Source: Eubacteriaceae bacterium ES3 (GTDB taxonomy: Bacteria > Bacillota > Clostridia > Eubacteriales > Eubacteriaceae). Taken from it: 64,000 nucleotides of DNA. Position 1 is the stretch's first letter. Each line of letters begins with the position of its first letter. Where the stretch lies: contig CP130741.1 in the NCBI GenBank assembly GCA_030586155.1, forward strand, positions 1,544,680 to 1,608,679. Direction: 5' to 3'. Shown here one piece after another: positions 50,352 through 59,289 of the stretch. A program made the position numbers and the translations under genes. The notes beneath the pieces were generated by a model. The model had not been told where the DNA came from. It worked only from the letters and a program-made list of their open reading frames with translations, and searched no databases.

Positions 50352-50922
50352 GTTTCATAACCTCCTCCAGTTGGTGTAAGCGTATCATCGTTTCTTGCCT
50401 GGCGGCCCGTGTTTTTAAAGCTTGTAACCGCAATTGTTTAAAATATATTTCCCCGATTACCTTTTGCTTTTCAGTTGAGGGCAATATTGGGACTTCAAGA
50501 TCCTTTATTTGCTTAAGCGTGTATTTTAAAACCGTTGAGCCTTGCAGACCAATCATCAATTGTTTTTTGATGGCGCGATTTTCATTAAATAAATAAACCA
50601 GAAATTGTCGGTCGATTTTTTCTTTTGGGACAAATTTAACATAGTTTTGTGTAAATAGATAGCCTTGATGTTCTTCCCTGACGACTGTGGCACTTCCCGA
50701 AATCAGACTGAAAATAACATCACCTGTAGAAAGTGTATTAACCTTATCTTTTGTTTGAATACTCTTTTTCTCATTATCTTCGGCCGGAACGCCAACCAAA
50801 TCCTCCCATAAATCGGTTTGACTATAAAAGGTATAGATTGGCGACTGGTTGTTGAAGCTCTCAGTAATTCTAAATTGAGGGGTGCCACTGACAAATTCAA
50901 CAAGCTTGTTTAGTTTTTTCAT
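50344..50922 (-). CDS. half-size HsdS-like specificity protein
   Basis: A 192-residue protein with one target recognition domain of the HsdS type: NQSPIYTFYSQTDLWEDLVG, LSTGDVIFSLISGSATVVRE and ILPSTEKQKVIGEIYFKQLR followed by a short helix. There is only one TRD and one spacer helix, half of a normal HsdS. Half subunits can dimerise and make a palindromic specificity, or exchange domains with the full HsdS. It precedes hsdR by overlap, so it is not stranded. Either an alternative specificity subunit or a regulator of HsdR is possible. Confidence 0.75.
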   Translation of the reverse strand: MKKLNKLVEFVSGTPQFRITESFNNQSPIYTFYSQTDLWEDLVGVPAEDNEKKSIQTKDKVNTLSTGDVIFSLISGSATVVREEHQGYLFTQNYVKFVPKEKIDRQFLVYLFNENRAIKKQLMIGLQGSTVLKYTLKQIKDLEVPILPSTEKQKVIGEIYFKQLRLQALKTRAARQETMIRLHQLEEVMKHD

Positions 50923-51027
50923 ATTCGTGCCTTTCGCAAATTACTTTTCTATGATTCCGATTGTATCAGAAATAAAATAAAATTACAACATAAATATGTA
51001 ATTTATTATAATTACGTTTTTATAAAT

Positions 51028-51055
51028 CAAAAAAAAACACCTCGTCATAAGGTGT
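51028..51055 (-). terminator. terminator upstream of the restriction operon
   Basis: Arms ACACCT (51037-51042) and AGGTGT (51050-51055) with nine T on the minus strand. It ends transcripts arriving from the XRE regulator at 51389-51754. Confidence 0.65.
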
Positions 51056-51210
51056 CCATTATAAAAATAATTTATTTATAGGTTATTAGTGCTATAGAAT
51101 ATCTACCAGTTTGGGTTTACTAAATGGAACGTTATTTTCATCGAATCTTGATATTTTGGGCTTTGATTTTGAAATTTTAGAATATGCTGTTCCTCAGTCT
51201 CAGCCTTTTG

Positions 51211-51246
51211 ATTGGTGCCAATGGTGACAATAGTGCCAATGGTGCC
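51211..51246. repeat. four 9-base tandem repeats
   Basis: Units on the plus strand are ATTGGTGCC, AATGGTGAC, AATAGTGCC and AATGGTGCC. On the minus strand they would encode Gly-Thr-Ile units. A GTGCCA...TGGCAC inverted repeat adjoins. Origin and role unknown. Confidence 0.6.
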
Positions 51247-51388
51247 AGACTTTGTGGCACCATTCTGTTGTCCATGGTATTTTTCCACTTCATTTTTACA
51301 TTGAAAAAAATTACTGTTTTAGTAACTGTACGATAAATCTATAAAGAAATACTTCCTAATCGGCTAGATGAGAACCAGCGGAATTTCA

Positions 51389-51754
51389 TTAAGCACTTTG
51401 AATCTGCTCATTTTCGAATTTTCTCCTTAAATTCACTTGTTGTCTAAGTGCTATCATCATTTTGAAGAGGATATCTATGCCGTCTTTTTCAGTATCGTTT
51501 ACTGCCTCATTTCTAAGTGCAATAAAAGAATTTGTCTCATCCTTTTCGATAAACATCTGGGCGATGTCAAAATCTAAAACTTTTCCCAGCGTTTCTAATT
51601 GAATAATTGACGGAATAAATTCTTCACGTTCTATTCTTCCAATCATTATTCTATTTATACCTGTCAATGATCCCAACTCTTCTTTAGTTAGTCCTTTTTC
51701 TTCTCTAAGCCTGGTTACAGTATCAGCTAAATTTTTGGCAGAAAATGTTTTCAC
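51389..51754 (-). CDS. XRE-family helix-turn-helix regulator
   Basis: A 121-residue protein starting with GTG (MKTFSAKNLADTVTRLREEK) behind GAGGAG. The helix-turn-helix is LTKEELGSLTGINRIMIGRI (about residues 21-40), with FIPSIIQLETLGKVLDFDIA after it. The C-terminal 50 residues are helical and charged. The strong promoter 30-60 bases upstream contains the perfect palindrome TATCGCGATA, a likely autorepression site. It may control the restriction block or be a phage regulator. It is not paired with an ImmA-like protease. Confidence 0.82.
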   Translation of the reverse strand: MKTFSAKNLADTVTRLREEKGLTKEELGSLTGINRIMIGRIEREEFIPSIIQLETLGKVLDFDIAQMFIEKDETNSFIALRNEAVNDTEKDGIDILFKMMIALRQQVNLRRKFENEQIQSA

Positions 51755-51783
51755 AATTATAACTCCTCTCTGATCAGCAAGAT

Positions 51784-51813
51784 ATTATACTATCGCGATA
51801 CTCTCAATAACAA
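51784..51813 (-). promoter_or_regulatory. promoter with TATCGCGATA operator before XRE gene
   Basis: Minus strand -35 TTGTTA (51813-51808), 18-base spacer, -10 TATAAT (51789-51784). The 10-base palindrome TATCGCGATA (51800-51791) lies in the spacer next to -10. Autorepression is likely. Confidence 0.7.
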
Positions 51814-52143
51814 TGATTATCAAATATTTTTGTTTATTTCATTCTTTTGAAATTTATGATAACAAACAATAATTAAATCAGCAAAATAATTTTTATTTGT
51901 GCTTTTCAATTTATTTGTAAAAGAGTAGCCTAAACATGATTTTTTTAGAAACATCAATCTTTTTTTAATTCCCAAAATGCACACCCCCTATTAAAAAATG
52001 CACCCTTTTGCACACCCCTACTCTGTAAAAAATATTTTCTACACATTGGTTTCTAATCAAAATCCTGACAACAAACCATTTTATTTTCATCAAAATCATA
52101 TCAGTTTACAAACCGCATTACAAAGCCATTTTTACAACAATAC

Positions 52144-52169
52144 AAAAAGCCACCTCATCACAAGGTGGC
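52144..52169 (-). terminator. ssrA terminator
   Basis: Perfect 7-base stem GCCACCT (52149-52155) and AGGTGGC (52163-52169) followed by five T on the minus strand. It lies 32 bases downstream of the tmRNA 3' end, so any element integrated to the left is beyond it. Confidence 0.85.
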
Positions 52170-52200
52170 CTTCTATTGTATTAATTTTTACGTACGATTT

Positions 52201-52596
52201 TGGTGGAGGTGAGGGGAGTCGAACCCCTGTCCGAAAGTCCATTCACAAAAGCTTCTCCGAGCGCATTCATTGCTTATTTTCTCATTTCACTCCCCCTCCA
52301 ATGACAAAGTGAGAAAGAAACCAGCCTCTTAGTCGTTAAGGGTGCGAGACACTACCCAAAACGGTTCCCTGCTTCAATGAACGTCTGAACCCGAAACCAC
52401 AGGTTGAATCGGGAGACGTGCGGCAGTTTTGTGCCGCTGTTAGCATAGAAAGCTAATAACTGCGATTACGCAGCTAAAGCCATTCCGTAGCTATCGTTTG
52501 TTTTTGCGTTTATATTTAAGTGCCACTTTTATCGATGATTGGCACATCGGCTCGCTACTCAGGCTTCAAAACCCCCGTCGAAACCAGTACACCCCC
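52201..52596 (-). ncRNA. ssrA: transfer-messenger RNA (tmRNA)
   Basis: A 396-base tmRNA. The 5' end GGGGGTG and the 3' end CACCTCC plus ACCA pair as a 7-base tRNA-like acceptor stem, and GGTTCGACTCCCCT is the T-arm. The tag reading frame starts at GCA (52507-52505) and encodes AKTNDSYGMALAA before TAA (52468-52466). With SmpB it rescues stalled ribosomes and tags proteins for proteolysis. It begins only three bases after the smpB stop, so its 5' end is probably made by processing of an smpB-ssrA transcript. The 3' end (CCA encoded) is intact. Confidence 0.95.
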
Positions 52597-52599
52597 AGA

Positions 52600-53058
52600 T
52601 TATATGTCACGACGAATACTTTTTTGCATCCGTCGATTGGCATCTCGTTCAGCGATGGAATGGCGTTTGTCATAATTTTTCTTGCCCTTTGCCAGGGCTA
52701 GTTCCATCTTAACCTTGCCATCCTTGAAATAAAGTTTTAAAGGTATCAGTGCATACCCTTCCCTTTGTGTCAGACCAATCAATTTTCTGATTTCCCGCTT
52801 GTGAAGCAATAATTTTCTGGTCCGAAGTGGATCCTTATTGTAAATATTGCCCTGTTCATAAGGATTGATATGCATCTGTAAAATAAACACTTCGCCATTT
52901 CGGATGTCGGCATAGCTTTCCTTAAGACTGACTTTTCCCTGGCGGATTGATTTGACTTCAGTACCGGACAGCACCAGGCCAACTTCATAGGTGTCTTCAA
53001 TGAAAAAATCATGTCGGGCTTTTTTATTTTGAGCGACAATTTTAATATTCTCTGCCAT
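52600..53058 (-). CDS. smpB: SsrA-binding protein SmpB
   Basis: A 152-residue SmpB. The OB-fold has the conserved [20 protein letters not shown] and [20 protein letters not shown] (about residues 8-45). [20 protein letters not shown] lies in the middle, and the tail [20 protein letters not shown] is the C-terminal extension that enters the decoding centre. It binds tmRNA and positions it in the ribosome. rnr lies upstream with a 51-base gap, which gives the common rnr-smpB-ssrA order. Confidence 0.96.
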   Translation of the reverse strand: MAENIKIVAQNKKARHDFFIEDTYEVGLVLSGTEVKSIRQGKVSLKESYADIRNGEVFILQMHINPYEQGNIYNKDPLRTRKLLLHKREIRKLIGLTQREGYALIPLKLYFKDGKVKMELALAKGKKNYDKRHSIAERDANRRMQKSIRRDI

Positions 53059-53109
53059 GGGATTCTCCTTATTTCAGGCTGGATTATCATAATACCACAG
53101 TTTTCTTAA

Positions 53110-55242
53110 TTAATCAAGAATTTCAAAATCGATTTCCTTATTTAAGACATCAGCTTTCATTACCCGGACACTTACAGGTTCACCAAGCCGATAAATTTTT
53201 CGGTTTCGCTCTCCTACATACTGATGGAGATCCTGGTCCAGCACATAATAATCATCACTCAGATCCTGCAAGCGAACCAATCCTTCTATGGTGTTGGGTA
53301 ACTCAACAAAGAGGCCGAATGAAGTTACACCGCTGATGCGTCCTTCAAAAATATCACCTATATGTCTGGTCATGAATTCGGTCATTTTTAGTTTTGTAAT
53401 TTCGCGTTCAATAGTTTCCGCCCGTCTCTCTGCTTCCGAAGTATGTTTGGCAATATCTTCAAGGTGGTTCATCAGGTAGTCTTTTGTTTTACTGCTGATT
53501 CCTCCATCTTTTAAGAAAAGAGCTAAATAACGATGGACTACAAGATCTGGATATCGTCTGATTGGTGAGGTGAAATGGGTATAGAATGGTGCAGCCAGCG
53601 CATAGTGACCTAGGTTATGCCCCTGATAAACAGCCTGCTGCATGGTTCTAAGCATTAACAGAGTAATGACCCGCTCTTCATCGGTTCCTTCAATTTGTTT
53701 TAACAGATTTTGAAAGTCCTTCCCACTGGGGATTTCATCGCGGCCATCACCCAGTTTATAGCCAAAACGTCCAATAAAAACTCGAAAAGCCTGAAGTTTT
53801 TCAACATGGGGATTGGGATGGTTTCTAAAGATAAAAGGTACATCAAGTTTCTCTATGTGTTCGGCTACTGTTTCATTACAGACAAGCATAAACTCTTCAA
53901 TAATCCGGTGGGAAACCAAACGTTCTTCCACCTTGATATCGGCGGGAAAACCGGTCTCATCAAGGATTACTTTTGCTTCAGGGAAGTCAAAATTTATAGC
54001 ACCACGGGCATAGCGTCTTTTATCTTTGAGTATGTAAAAAAGCTCTTCCATGACCTTGAGTGTTGGTTCAAATGATTTTATTGCAGCTGTTTCTTCGTTT
54101 TCTTCACCGGCCAGTAAAGTGCCGACCTGATCATAATTCATCCGGGCTTTGGATCGGATCACAGATTTAAAAATATCGTACTGAACGACTTGTCCTAGGG
54201 TATCAATTTCCATTTCGCAGGAAAAAGTCAGACGGTCTTCATCAGGGACCAGACTGCAGATTCCATTTGATAGTTTAAAGGGAAGCATTGGAACCACCCT
54301 ATCCACAACGTAAACACTGTTGCCTCGTTCCTGTGCAGATTCATCTAACTGTGTATGTGGTTTAACATAATGACTGACATCAGCAATATGTACTCCTAGC
54401 AAGAAGTGTCCATTATCTAATTGTTTAATTGAAACGGCATCATCAAAATCTTTGGCATCTCGTCCGTCAATGGTAAAAATCTCTTCCTTACGTAGATCAT
54501 GTCGTTTATCAAGCTCGGTGTCATTTATTTTGTTAGAAATACATTTTGTTTCATCTGTAACGCCAAGACTAAATTCCATTGGAATACCATATCCTCTGAT
54601 AATAGAGAGAATATCAATTCCTTTTTCTTTTTCATTGCCCAAGATTTCAATAATTCGACCTTCAGGGCTTTTGTGGTGGTCAGGCCATTGGGTAATTTCT
54701 ACAACTACTTTATCACCGGATTGCGCCTTGCATTTTTTCTGGGCTGGAATATAGATGTCCTTGCAGATTCGATCATTGTCAGGCGTAACAAAACCAAAGT
54801 CGCGGCTTTTTTCAAAACGCCCGATGATCTGCTGATGACCGCGTTCGAGGATTTCTACCACTTCCCCTTCATTTTTTTTGCTGGTATTTCGAATCAGACG
54901 AATCCGTACCCGATCCTTATCCAAAGCACCATTAAGATGGGATGCAGAAATGAAAACATCATCGGAAAATAAAGCATCCTCAGGAATTAAAAAGGCAAAA
55001 CCCTTCTGATGTCCCTGTAAAGTACCAATGATTTGGTGTTGTTCATGTTTTTGATAACTCCCTTTGTCATTTCTTTTAACCTTTTGCTTAAATTCCATTT
55101 CTTTTAATATATTGGTTAGCATTTGACGATCTTTTTTCTTGCGCAGGCCAATAAATGATGACAATTCTTCGAAATTCATTTCTCGAAATTTAGCATCATT
55201 CATCAGTCGTCTGACGATACGTTTAAGCTCTTTGGTTTTCAT
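53110..55242 (-). CDS. rnr: ribonuclease R
   Basis: A 710-residue RNB-family 3'-5' exoribonuclease. The N-terminal cold-shock domains (HQIIGTLQGHQKGFAFLIPE) precede the RNB domain with FTIDGRDAKDFDDAVSIKQL (catalytic Asp cluster, about residues 255-275) and the PFxTHFTSPIRRYPDLVVHR motif. The S1 domain follows (GDIFEGRISGVTSFGLFVEL). It degrades structured RNA, including mRNA on stalled ribosomes, so its place next to smpB-ssrA fits trans-translation. The length is normal for Firmicute RNase R. Confidence 0.95.
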   Translation of the reverse strand: MKTKELKRIVRRLMNDAKFREMNFEELSSFIGLRKKKDRQMLTNILKEMEFKQKVKRNDKGSYQKHEQHQIIGTLQGHQKGFAFLIPEDALFSDDVFISASHLNGALDKDRVRIRLIRNTSKKNEGEVVEILERGHQQIIGRFEKSRDFGFVTPDNDRICKDIYIPAQKKCKAQSGDKVVVEITQWPDHHKSPEGRIIEILGNEKEKGIDILSIIRGYGIPMEFSLGVTDETKCISNKINDTELDKRHDLRKEEIFTIDGRDAKDFDDAVSIKQLDNGHFLLGVHIADVSHYVKPHTQLDESAQERGNSVYVVDRVVPMLPFKLSNGICSLVPDEDRLTFSCEMEIDTLGQVVQYDIFKSVIRSKARMNYDQVGTLLAGEENEETAAIKSFEPTLKVMEELFYILKDKRRYARGAINFDFPEAKVILDETGFPADIKVEERLVSHRIIEEFMLVCNETVAEHIEKLDVPFIFRNHPNPHVEKLQAFRVFIGRFGYKLGDGRDEIPSGKDFQNLLKQIEGTDEERVITLLMLRTMQQAVYQGHNLGHYALAAPFYTHFTSPIRRYPDLVVHRYLALFLKDGGISSKTKDYLMNHLEDIAKHTSEAERRAETIEREITKLKMTEFMTRHIGDIFEGRISGVTSFGLFVELPNTIEGLVRLQDLSDDYYVLDQDLHQYVGERNRKIYRLGEPVSVRVMKADVLNKEIDFEILD

Positions 55243-55286
55243 TTATTTATCTCCTGTCTACTGTATATGCCTAGAAGCAAGCAATT

Positions 55287-57944
55287 TTAGATTTCATCGG
55301 CATTGCCTATTTTAGTTCGTAGATCGTATATTACATTCATGACTTCTCTGGGGCTCATTTCATCAAGTTTTAAGTCTCTTAGGGTTCCCAGTGCTTTTTC
55401 TTCTGCAGGTGAAAGTGGTTTAGGTAATTCAAAAAAGCTTAGTTGACTGGCCGATCTTTCTTCAAAATGTGGTGGCTCCTGAATTAGTAGTTCTTTTCTG
55501 ACCGTTTCTTCGCCGGATTCCAGATGGGATAAAATACTCTGTGCTTTGTTCAGAACAGATTCGGGGAATCCTGCCAGTCGGGCGACTTCTATTCCGTAGC
55601 TCTGGTCAGCTGCTCCGGGCATAATCTTGCGAAGGAAGATAACTCCTTCCGGGGTGTCTTTTAATTTAATCGAGAAGTTTTTTATGCCTGATTTGAGGTT
55701 TTCCAGTTCTGTGAGTTCGTGGTAATGGGTTGCGAACAAAGTTTTTGCACCAATTACACTATTATCGTAAAGATGCTCAACTACTGCCCACGCGATGCTG
55801 ATTCCATCAAAGGTTGAAGTTCCTCTGCCAATTTCATCAAGGATAATAAGACTGCGAGCAGTGGCATTTTTTAAGATATTGGCAACTTCTGTCATTTCGA
55901 CCATAAACGTACTTTGTCCGCTTGCCAAATCGTCACTTGCGCCGACTCGAGTAAAAATTCTGTCAACAATCCCGATTTGTGCTTTATCTGCAGGGACAAA
56001 GGATCCAATCTGTGCCATTAATGTGATGATTGCGACCTGTCTGATAAAGGTTGACTTTCCGGCCATATTGGGTCCGGTGATGATCATCATTTTCTGCTCA
56101 TTGTGATCAAGAAAGCAGTCGTTACTAATAAAATGTGCGGTGCCAATCATCTCTTCAACAACTGGATGACGTCCGTTTGTAATAGATATTTCTTGATCAT
56201 CGGTGATTTCAGGGCAGACATAGTTATTTTCCAAAGCGGCTATTGCCAATGCATACAGAGCATCAAGGTCTGCTACTTGTGAGGCTTTTGTCTGAATTCG
56301 CCCGATTTCTTGTAAGACGGCTTCTCTGATCTCCTGAAAGACTTCAGTTTCACACCGCAGGAGTCCCTCTTGTGCGCCAAGGATTTTATTCTCCATCTCT
56401 TTTAGCTCAGGAGTGAAAAAACGCTCGGAATTAGCCAATGTCTGTTTTCTGATATAGGTGTCAGGTATTGAGTCAAGATTGCTTTTTGTTACTTCCAGAA
56501 AATACCCGAAAATGCGGTTGTACTTTACTTTTAGATTTTTAATCCCAGTTTTTTCACGTTCAGTGGTTTCTAGGTCAAGAATCCAATCCTGGCCTTTTTC
56601 GGTGGCTTCTCGAAAGCTGTCAATTTCGGCATTGTACCCACTTTTTATGACGTGTCCCTCTTTTAGCAATAGAGGCGCATCTTCGGAAATAGATTTTTCT
56701 AATAGCGAAAAAACATCGACCAGCAGATCGGAACTTTCAAAAACGGAAAATAATTCAGGACAATTCAGATCATTAAGAAAGGCATTAATTTCTGGCAGAC
56801 TCTTAAGTGATGATTTAAGGGATAATAAATCCTTTGGTGTTGCAGAACCGAAGGATATTTTACTGCAGAGTCTTTCGAAATCATAAACTTGAGACAGCGT
56901 ATTTTTAAAATGCTTTAATTTTTCAGGATGCTTATAAAATGCATAAACAGATTGCTGACGGCTTAAAATTGCGTCCTTTTTTAAAAGTGGGGTCTCTACC
57001 CAACGTCTTAAAGTCCTTCCCCCCATGGCAGTTACAGTATGGTCGAGAACACCTAAAAGGCTGCCTTTTTTTTCCAGGGTTCTTAAAGTTTGTGTCAATT
57101 CCAGATTACGTCTGGTTGAAAGGTCAAGTAGCATAAAATCATCACTGGCGTAATATTTAAGAGTTTTTATATGGGTTAATACCCGTTTTTGGGTATTGTC
57201 AATGTAATGCAGCAGAGCTCCTGATGCCTGAATTGCCTGCTCATGGTTTTCAATTCCCAAGGCGGCAAGGGAAAAAACCCGAAATTGACTGGTAATTCTT
57301 TTAGGAGAATTTCGAAATGCCTGCTCGGGTAAAAGATTTGACATAATTCCAAAACGTTTTTCAATGATGGACATTGCATGAGGATTTTTAAATAAAGGTC
57401 CGTTTAATAAAATTTCAGACGGTTTTAAACGTCCTATTTCGTCAGCAAGCTTTTCAAAAAGAATTTCCGGAGTTTTTTCGACCATTTCAGTAACAAAGAA
57501 ATCACCTGTAGAAATATCCAGACTGGCGATTCCCAGTTTGAGATCCTTTAGGGTAAGTGCCATCAGGTAGTTATTTTTCCCGGCATCTAAAAGTGCTCCT
57601 TCAGAGACGGTACCCGGAGATAGTACCCTGACAATCTCTCGCCTGACAATCCCCTTAGCCTCTTTGGGGTCTTCTACCTGTTCACAAATTGCAACTTTGT
57701 AGCCTTTTTCAACTAGTCTCGTGATATAGTTATTGGCAGCATGATAAGGAACTCCGCACATAGGTGCCCGTTCTTCTAATCCGCAGTCTCTGCCAGTCAA
57801 AGCGATTTCCAGTTCTCGAGAAGCTTTGATAGCATCATCAAAGAACATTTCATAAAAATCACCCAATCGAAAGAAAAGAAGCGCATCGGGCACTTCTTCA
57901 TGGATTTCCAGATATTGTAGCATCATTGGAGTCAATTGGGCCAT
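55287..57944 (-). CDS. mutS: DNA mismatch repair protein MutS
   Basis: An 885-residue MutS. The mismatch-binding N-terminus contains the FxE-type motif as FFRLGDFYEMFFDDA (about residues 23-37). The connector, lever and clamp domains follow, then the ATPase: Walker A TGPNMAGKSTFIRQVAII (about residue 613), the signature ASDDLASGQSTFMVEM and Walker B IILDEIGRGTSTFDG, with FATHYHEL after. It starts one base after the miaB stop, suggesting translational coupling. The start MAQLTPMMLQYLEIHEEVPD is typical. Confidence 0.96.
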   Translation of the reverse strand: MAQLTPMMLQYLEIHEEVPDALLFFRLGDFYEMFFDDAIKASRELEIALTGRDCGLEERAPMCGVPYHAANNYITRLVEKGYKVAICEQVEDPKEAKGIVRREIVRVLSPGTVSEGALLDAGKNNYLMALTLKDLKLGIASLDISTGDFFVTEMVEKTPEILFEKLADEIGRLKPSEILLNGPLFKNPHAMSIIEKRFGIMSNLLPEQAFRNSPKRITSQFRVFSLAALGIENHEQAIQASGALLHYIDNTQKRVLTHIKTLKYYASDDFMLLDLSTRRNLELTQTLRTLEKKGSLLGVLDHTVTAMGGRTLRRWVETPLLKKDAILSRQQSVYAFYKHPEKLKHFKNTLSQVYDFERLCSKISFGSATPKDLLSLKSSLKSLPEINAFLNDLNCPELFSVFESSDLLVDVFSLLEKSISEDAPLLLKEGHVIKSGYNAEIDSFREATEKGQDWILDLETTEREKTGIKNLKVKYNRIFGYFLEVTKSNLDSIPDTYIRKQTLANSERFFTPELKEMENKILGAQEGLLRCETEVFQEIREAVLQEIGRIQTKASQVADLDALYALAIAALENNYVCPEITDDQEISITNGRHPVVEEMIGTAHFISNDCFLDHNEQKMMIITGPNMAGKSTFIRQVAIITLMAQIGSFVPADKAQIGIVDRIFTRVGASDDLASGQSTFMVEMTEVANILKNATARSLIILDEIGRGTSTFDGISIAWAVVEHLYDNSVIGAKTLFATHYHELTELENLKSGIKNFSIKLKDTPEGVIFLRKIMPGAADQSYGIEVARLAGFPESVLNKAQSILSHLESGEETVRKELLIQEPPHFEERSASQLSFFELPKPLSPAEEKALGTLRDLKLDEMSPREVMNVIYDLRTKIGNADEI

Positions 57945-57945
57945 T

Positions 57946-59289
57946 TTATTCTCCTTCTATCATTTCACCATCGAGACTAAAGGATTTGGCGGTGGTAATT
58001 TTAACTTTGACAATTTGTCCAAGTTTTTCTGTTGGGCCAGCAAAGTTGACTAGCTTACCTGTCTCCGTTCGACCACTTAGGCGGTCAGGATTGTTTTTAC
58101 TGGGCTCTTCAGCCAAGACTTCTACAATCTGATCCTGATATGGTGCATTACACTCATTACTTATATTTCTCAAGATTTCCAGGCAGTCGTTTAGGCGCTG
58201 GTGCTTGATATCATCAGGAATCTGTTCATCCATGGTCGCAGCCGGGGTTCCAGTTCTGATTGAATACATGAAGGTGAATGCTGAATCAAAGCGACAGGTC
58301 GTAATAATATCCAGAGTATCCTGATGATCTTCATCAGTTTCACCAGGAAATCCAACTATAATATCGGTAGTAATAGCTACATTGGGGATCAGTTCTCTTA
58401 CCTTATTGACCCGATCAATGATATCTTCTCTGGTATATTTTCGGTTCATTTTTTTAAGAATTCGGCTACTTCCCGATTGAATAGGCAAATGAATATAGTT
58501 ACAAATATTATCGTATTTGGCAATTGTCTCAATGACTTCATCCGTTAAATCTTTAGGATGAGATGTCATAAATCGGATTCGTTTAAGCCCATCAATTTCG
58601 CTGATTGCTTTAAGCAGACCGGCAAAAGTAATTACTTCGTCTAAATCGTTACCGTATGAATTAACATTTTGCCCCAGCAATGTTACCTCTATACATCCTG
58701 AATCAGCTAATGCCTGAACTTCTTCAATGATTTTTTCAGGACGTCGACTAACTTCGCGCCCGCGTGTATAAGGCACGATGCAGTAAGTGCAAAAATTATT
58801 ACAGCCGTTCATAATTGTAACAAAAGCTTTGAATGGGTATTTATGCTGAACGGGCAAGTCTTCAACAATTGTATCGGAATCTTCCCAGATTTCAATCATG
58901 CGATTTCCGTTTAGAGTAAAATTATTCAAGATTTCAGGAAGTTTGTGTATGTTGTGGGTCCCGAAAATCAGATCGACTTGGGGATATTTCGATGTGATTG
59001 AATCTACAATCTCAGGTTGTTGCATCATACAGCCGCAAACGGCAAGTATCAGGTTGGGATTATTTTTCTTAACAGTTTTATATGAGCCAATAATTCCAAG
59101 AACGCGCTGATCGGCATTTTCCCGTACAGAGCAGGTATTTAAAATGACAAGTCCAGCTTTATTTTCGTCAGTTTCTTCCTGATAACCTAGGCTTCTAAGG
59201 ATTCCAGCCATTTTTTCAGAATCATTTTCATTCATCTGACATCCGTAAGTTTTAATACAGTATGTCAAATTTCCAGTGTTTTTCCGCAT
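57946..59289 (-). CDS. miaB: tRNA-2-methylthio-N6-dimethylallyladenosine synthase
   Basis: A 447-residue radical SAM methylthiotransferase starting MRKNTGNLTYCIKTYGCQMN. The UPF0004 domain has Cys residues at TYGCQMN, NTCSVRE and VCGCMM (first cluster). The radical SAM CxxxCxxC is FCTYCIVPYTRGREVSRRP, and a TRAM domain ends the protein (QIVEVLAEEPSKNNPDRLSG). The start at 59289 has ACGGAG 11-12 bases upstream. The upstream in-frame start at 59337 would run through the -10 TATAAT region. It methylthiolates A37 of tRNAs reading UNN codons. Confidence 0.94.
   Translation of the reverse strand: MRKNTGNLTYCIKTYGCQMNENDSEKMAGILRSLGYQEETDENKAGLVILNTCSVRENADQRVLGIIGSYKTVKKNNPNLILAVCGCMMQQPEIVDSITSKYPQVDLIFGTHNIHKLPEILNNFTLNGNRMIEIWEDSDTIVEDLPVQHKYPFKAFVTIMNGCNNFCTYCIVPYTRGREVSRRPEKIIEEVQALADSGCIEVTLLGQNVNSYGNDLDEVITFAGLLKAISEIDGLKRIRFMTSHPKDLTDEVIETIAKYDNICNYIHLPIQSGSSRILKKMNRKYTREDIIDRVNKVRELIPNVAITTDIIVGFPGETDEDHQDTLDIITTCRFDSAFTFMYSIRTGTPAATMDEQIPDDIKHQRLNDCLEILRNISNECNAPYQDQIVEVLAEEPSKNNPDRLSGRTETGKLVNFAGPTEKLGQIVKVKITTAKSFSLDGEMIEGE

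Larger units (their letters stand above)
50923..51388. other. AT-rich gap with tandem repeat and terminator; no convincing gene
   Basis: A 61-codon frame (51288-51103) starting GTG lacks a ribosome site and encodes a low-complexity segment, so I do not call it. Four tandem 9-base units (GGCACCATT type on the minus strand) lie at 51211-51246. A hairpin terminator lies at 51028-51055. The rest is AT-rich and has no recognised feature. Confidence 0.5.
51755..52200. other. intergenic region between XRE regulator and ssrA
   Basis: Very AT-rich. It holds the XRE promoter/operator (51784-51813), the ssrA terminator (52144-52169) and two similar words, GCACACCCCC near 51979 and GCACACCCCT near 52010. 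A CACACCCCT word also lies in the operator at 40986, but nine bases is too little to call an attachment core. No gene is seen. Confidence 0.5.

Noticed and set aside
44094-50922. Invertible hsdS phase-variation locus
   Set aside because: There is no recombinase gene within the restriction block and no inverted repeat between the half-HsdS and full HsdS was recognised by eye; both are on the same strand.
51103-51288. 61-codon minus-strand frame with GTG start
   Set aside because: There is no ribosome site, the composition is repetitive and the frame is open only because of the 9-base repeat. It is listed as part of the gap instead.
51979-52022. Attachment site core shared with 40986
   Set aside because: Only nine bases (CACACCCCT) are shared, which is weak for an attachment core, and the left end of the prophage is outside the window.
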